Positions 5,546 to 6,498 of a DNA stretch of 6,498 nt are shown here, one piece after another; the first letter of the stretch is position 1; each line of letters opens with the position of its first letter. Source of the stretch: JAWXBM01 sp037968555 (lineage in GTDB: Bacteria > Pseudomonadota > Gammaproteobacteria > Xanthomonadales > SZUA-36). The notes below the pieces were generated by a model. The model had not been told where the DNA came from, made no database searches, and worked only from the letters and a program-made list of their open reading frames with translations. The position numbers were made by a program, and so were the translations under genes. Location of the stretch: contig JBBKVS010000044.1 in assembly GCA_037968555.1 (NCBI GenBank), forward strand, positions 1 to 6,498, in the 5' to 3' direction.

Positions 5546-6498
5546 GTGAATGCAGTAGCAAAAGATATTATTGGACAGATTGAAAAGCAGGATTATTACG
5601 TCAAGGATATTTCCCTGGCTGAATTCGGCCGCAAGGAAATGGCCATTGCTGAAACCGAAATGCCTGGCCTGATGGCGCTGCGCACCGAGTACGGTGACAA
5701 ACAGCCCCTGAAGGGTGCCCGCATCGCCGGTAGCCTGCACATGACGATTCAAACCGCCATGCTGATCGATACGCTGGAAGCGCTGGGTGCCGATGTACGC
5801 TGGGCTTCTTGCAACATTTACTCAACCCAGGATCACGCAGCTGCCGCGATTGCCAAGGGTGGCACGCCAGTATTTGCCTTCAAGGGTGAGAACCTGGATG
5901 AGTACTGGGAATTCACTCATCGCATTTTCGATTGGGGCACCGAGAACGGCGAACCGCAATTCGCCAACATGATTCTCGATGATGGCGGCGACGCTACGCT
6001 GTTGTTGTTCCTGGGCTCAAAAGCCGAAAAGGATCCTTCAGTGCTGGACAATCCGGGCAGTGAGGACGAAGTCTGTTTGTTCAACTCCATCCGCGCACGT
6101 CTGGCGACCCAGCATGGCTGGTACAGCAAGGCGCTGGCTCAAATTCAGGGTGTAACCGAAGAAACCACCACCGGCGTAAAACGCCTGTATCGCATGGCCC
6201 GTGACGGTGAACTGACTTTCCCGGCCATCAACGTCAACGATTCGGTAACCAAATCCAAGTTCGACAATCTGTACGGTTGCCGTGAATCATTGGTCGATGG
6301 CATCAAGCGCGCCACCGACGTAATGATCGCGGGCAAGATTGCCGTGGTTGCTGGTTATGGCGATGTGGGCAAGGGCTGCGCTCAGTCACTTAAGGGGCTT
6401 GGCGCCACGGTGTGGATTACCGAAATCGATCCGATTTGCGCCTTGCAGGCTGCAATGGAAGGTTTCCGCGTTGTCACCATGGAACAAGCGGCTCCCAA
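5546..6498 (+). CDS. ahcY: S-adenosylhomocysteine hydrolase (3' end beyond window)
   Basis: AhcY reversibly hydrolyses S-adenosylhomocysteine to adenosine and homocysteine using tightly bound NAD, relieving SAH inhibition of methyltransferases. The first 317 codons are open with no stop or frameshift, about two thirds of a typical bacterial enzyme of roughly 460 residues. Motifs: SLHMTIQTAMLIDTL (63-77) and CNIYSTQDHAAAAI (89-102) in the substrate domain; NVNDSVTKSKFDN (229-241), whose K236 and D240 are the catalytic lysine and aspartate; and the NAD-binding AGYGDVGKG (269-277). The stretch around 165-205 (DPSVLDNPGSEDEV to YSKALAQIQG) is the roughly 40-residue insertion usual in bacterial forms and absent from the human enzyme. 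The start is GTG, with GGAGG seven bases upstream; a nearby ATG at 5550 is out of frame and stops at once. Translation is probably gated by the riboswitch just upstream. Confidence 0.97.
   Translation, partial: MNAVAKDIIGQIEKQDYYVKDISLAEFGRKEMAIAETEMPGLMALRTEYGDKQPLKGARIAGSLHMTIQTAMLIDTLEALGADVRWASCNIYSTQDHAAAAIAKGGTPVFAFKGENLDEYWEFTHRIFDWGTENGEPQFANMILDDGGDATLLLFLGSKAEKDPSVLDNPGSEDEVCLFNSIRARLATQHGWYSKALAQIQGVTEETTTGVKRLYRMARDGELTFPAINVNDSVTKSKFDNLYGCRESLVDGIKRATDVMIAGKIAVVAGYGDVGKGCAQSLKGLGATVWITEIDPICALQAAMEGFRVVTMEQAAP

Overview
The window looks like chromosomal DNA from a gammaproteobacterium, probably a marine or other sodium-exposed lineage. The evidence is two NhaB-type Na+/H+ antiporters, MetK and AhcY sequences of proteobacterial type, and a proteobacterial S-adenosylhomocysteine (SAH) riboswitch. 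I cannot place it at genus level. There is no phage, transposon, CRISPR or tRNA/rRNA signal.

Left part (1-883): a short double-hairpin intergenic repeat, then a leftward gene for an unrecognised 138-residue protein with one membrane segment. A 108-bp divergent gap separates it from a rightward gene for a 91-residue, glutamine-rich coiled-coil protein with a C-terminal membrane anchor. That gene converges on the antiporter pair with only 15 bp between stop codons.

Middle part (884-4206): two complete nhaB paralogues in tandem, both leftward, roughly 78-80% identical in protein by eye. Their 139-bp spacer contains an intrinsic terminator that faces rightward, opposite to both genes, plus two small hairpins. 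The upstream copy (2529-4031) has a plausible promoter and is divergent from metK.

Right part (4132-6498): an S-adenosylmethionine (SAM)-cycle locus. metK (SAM synthetase) has a candidate sigma-70 promoter whose -10 and start region carry an 8-bp perfect inverted repeat, a good candidate operator for the SAH-responsive repressor SahR. Just after the metK stop lies the second copy of the double-hairpin repeat. Next come an SAH riboswitch and ahcY (SAH hydrolase, GTG start), which is cut by the window edge. Together the locus makes SAM, and removes the SAH left after methylation. It appears to be controlled by SAH at the DNA level (metK, inferred) and at the RNA level (ahcY, well supported). 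The most rewarding points are the riboswitch, the metK operator, the paired repeats with a compensatory base-pair change, and the terminator placed antisense between the nhaB copies.
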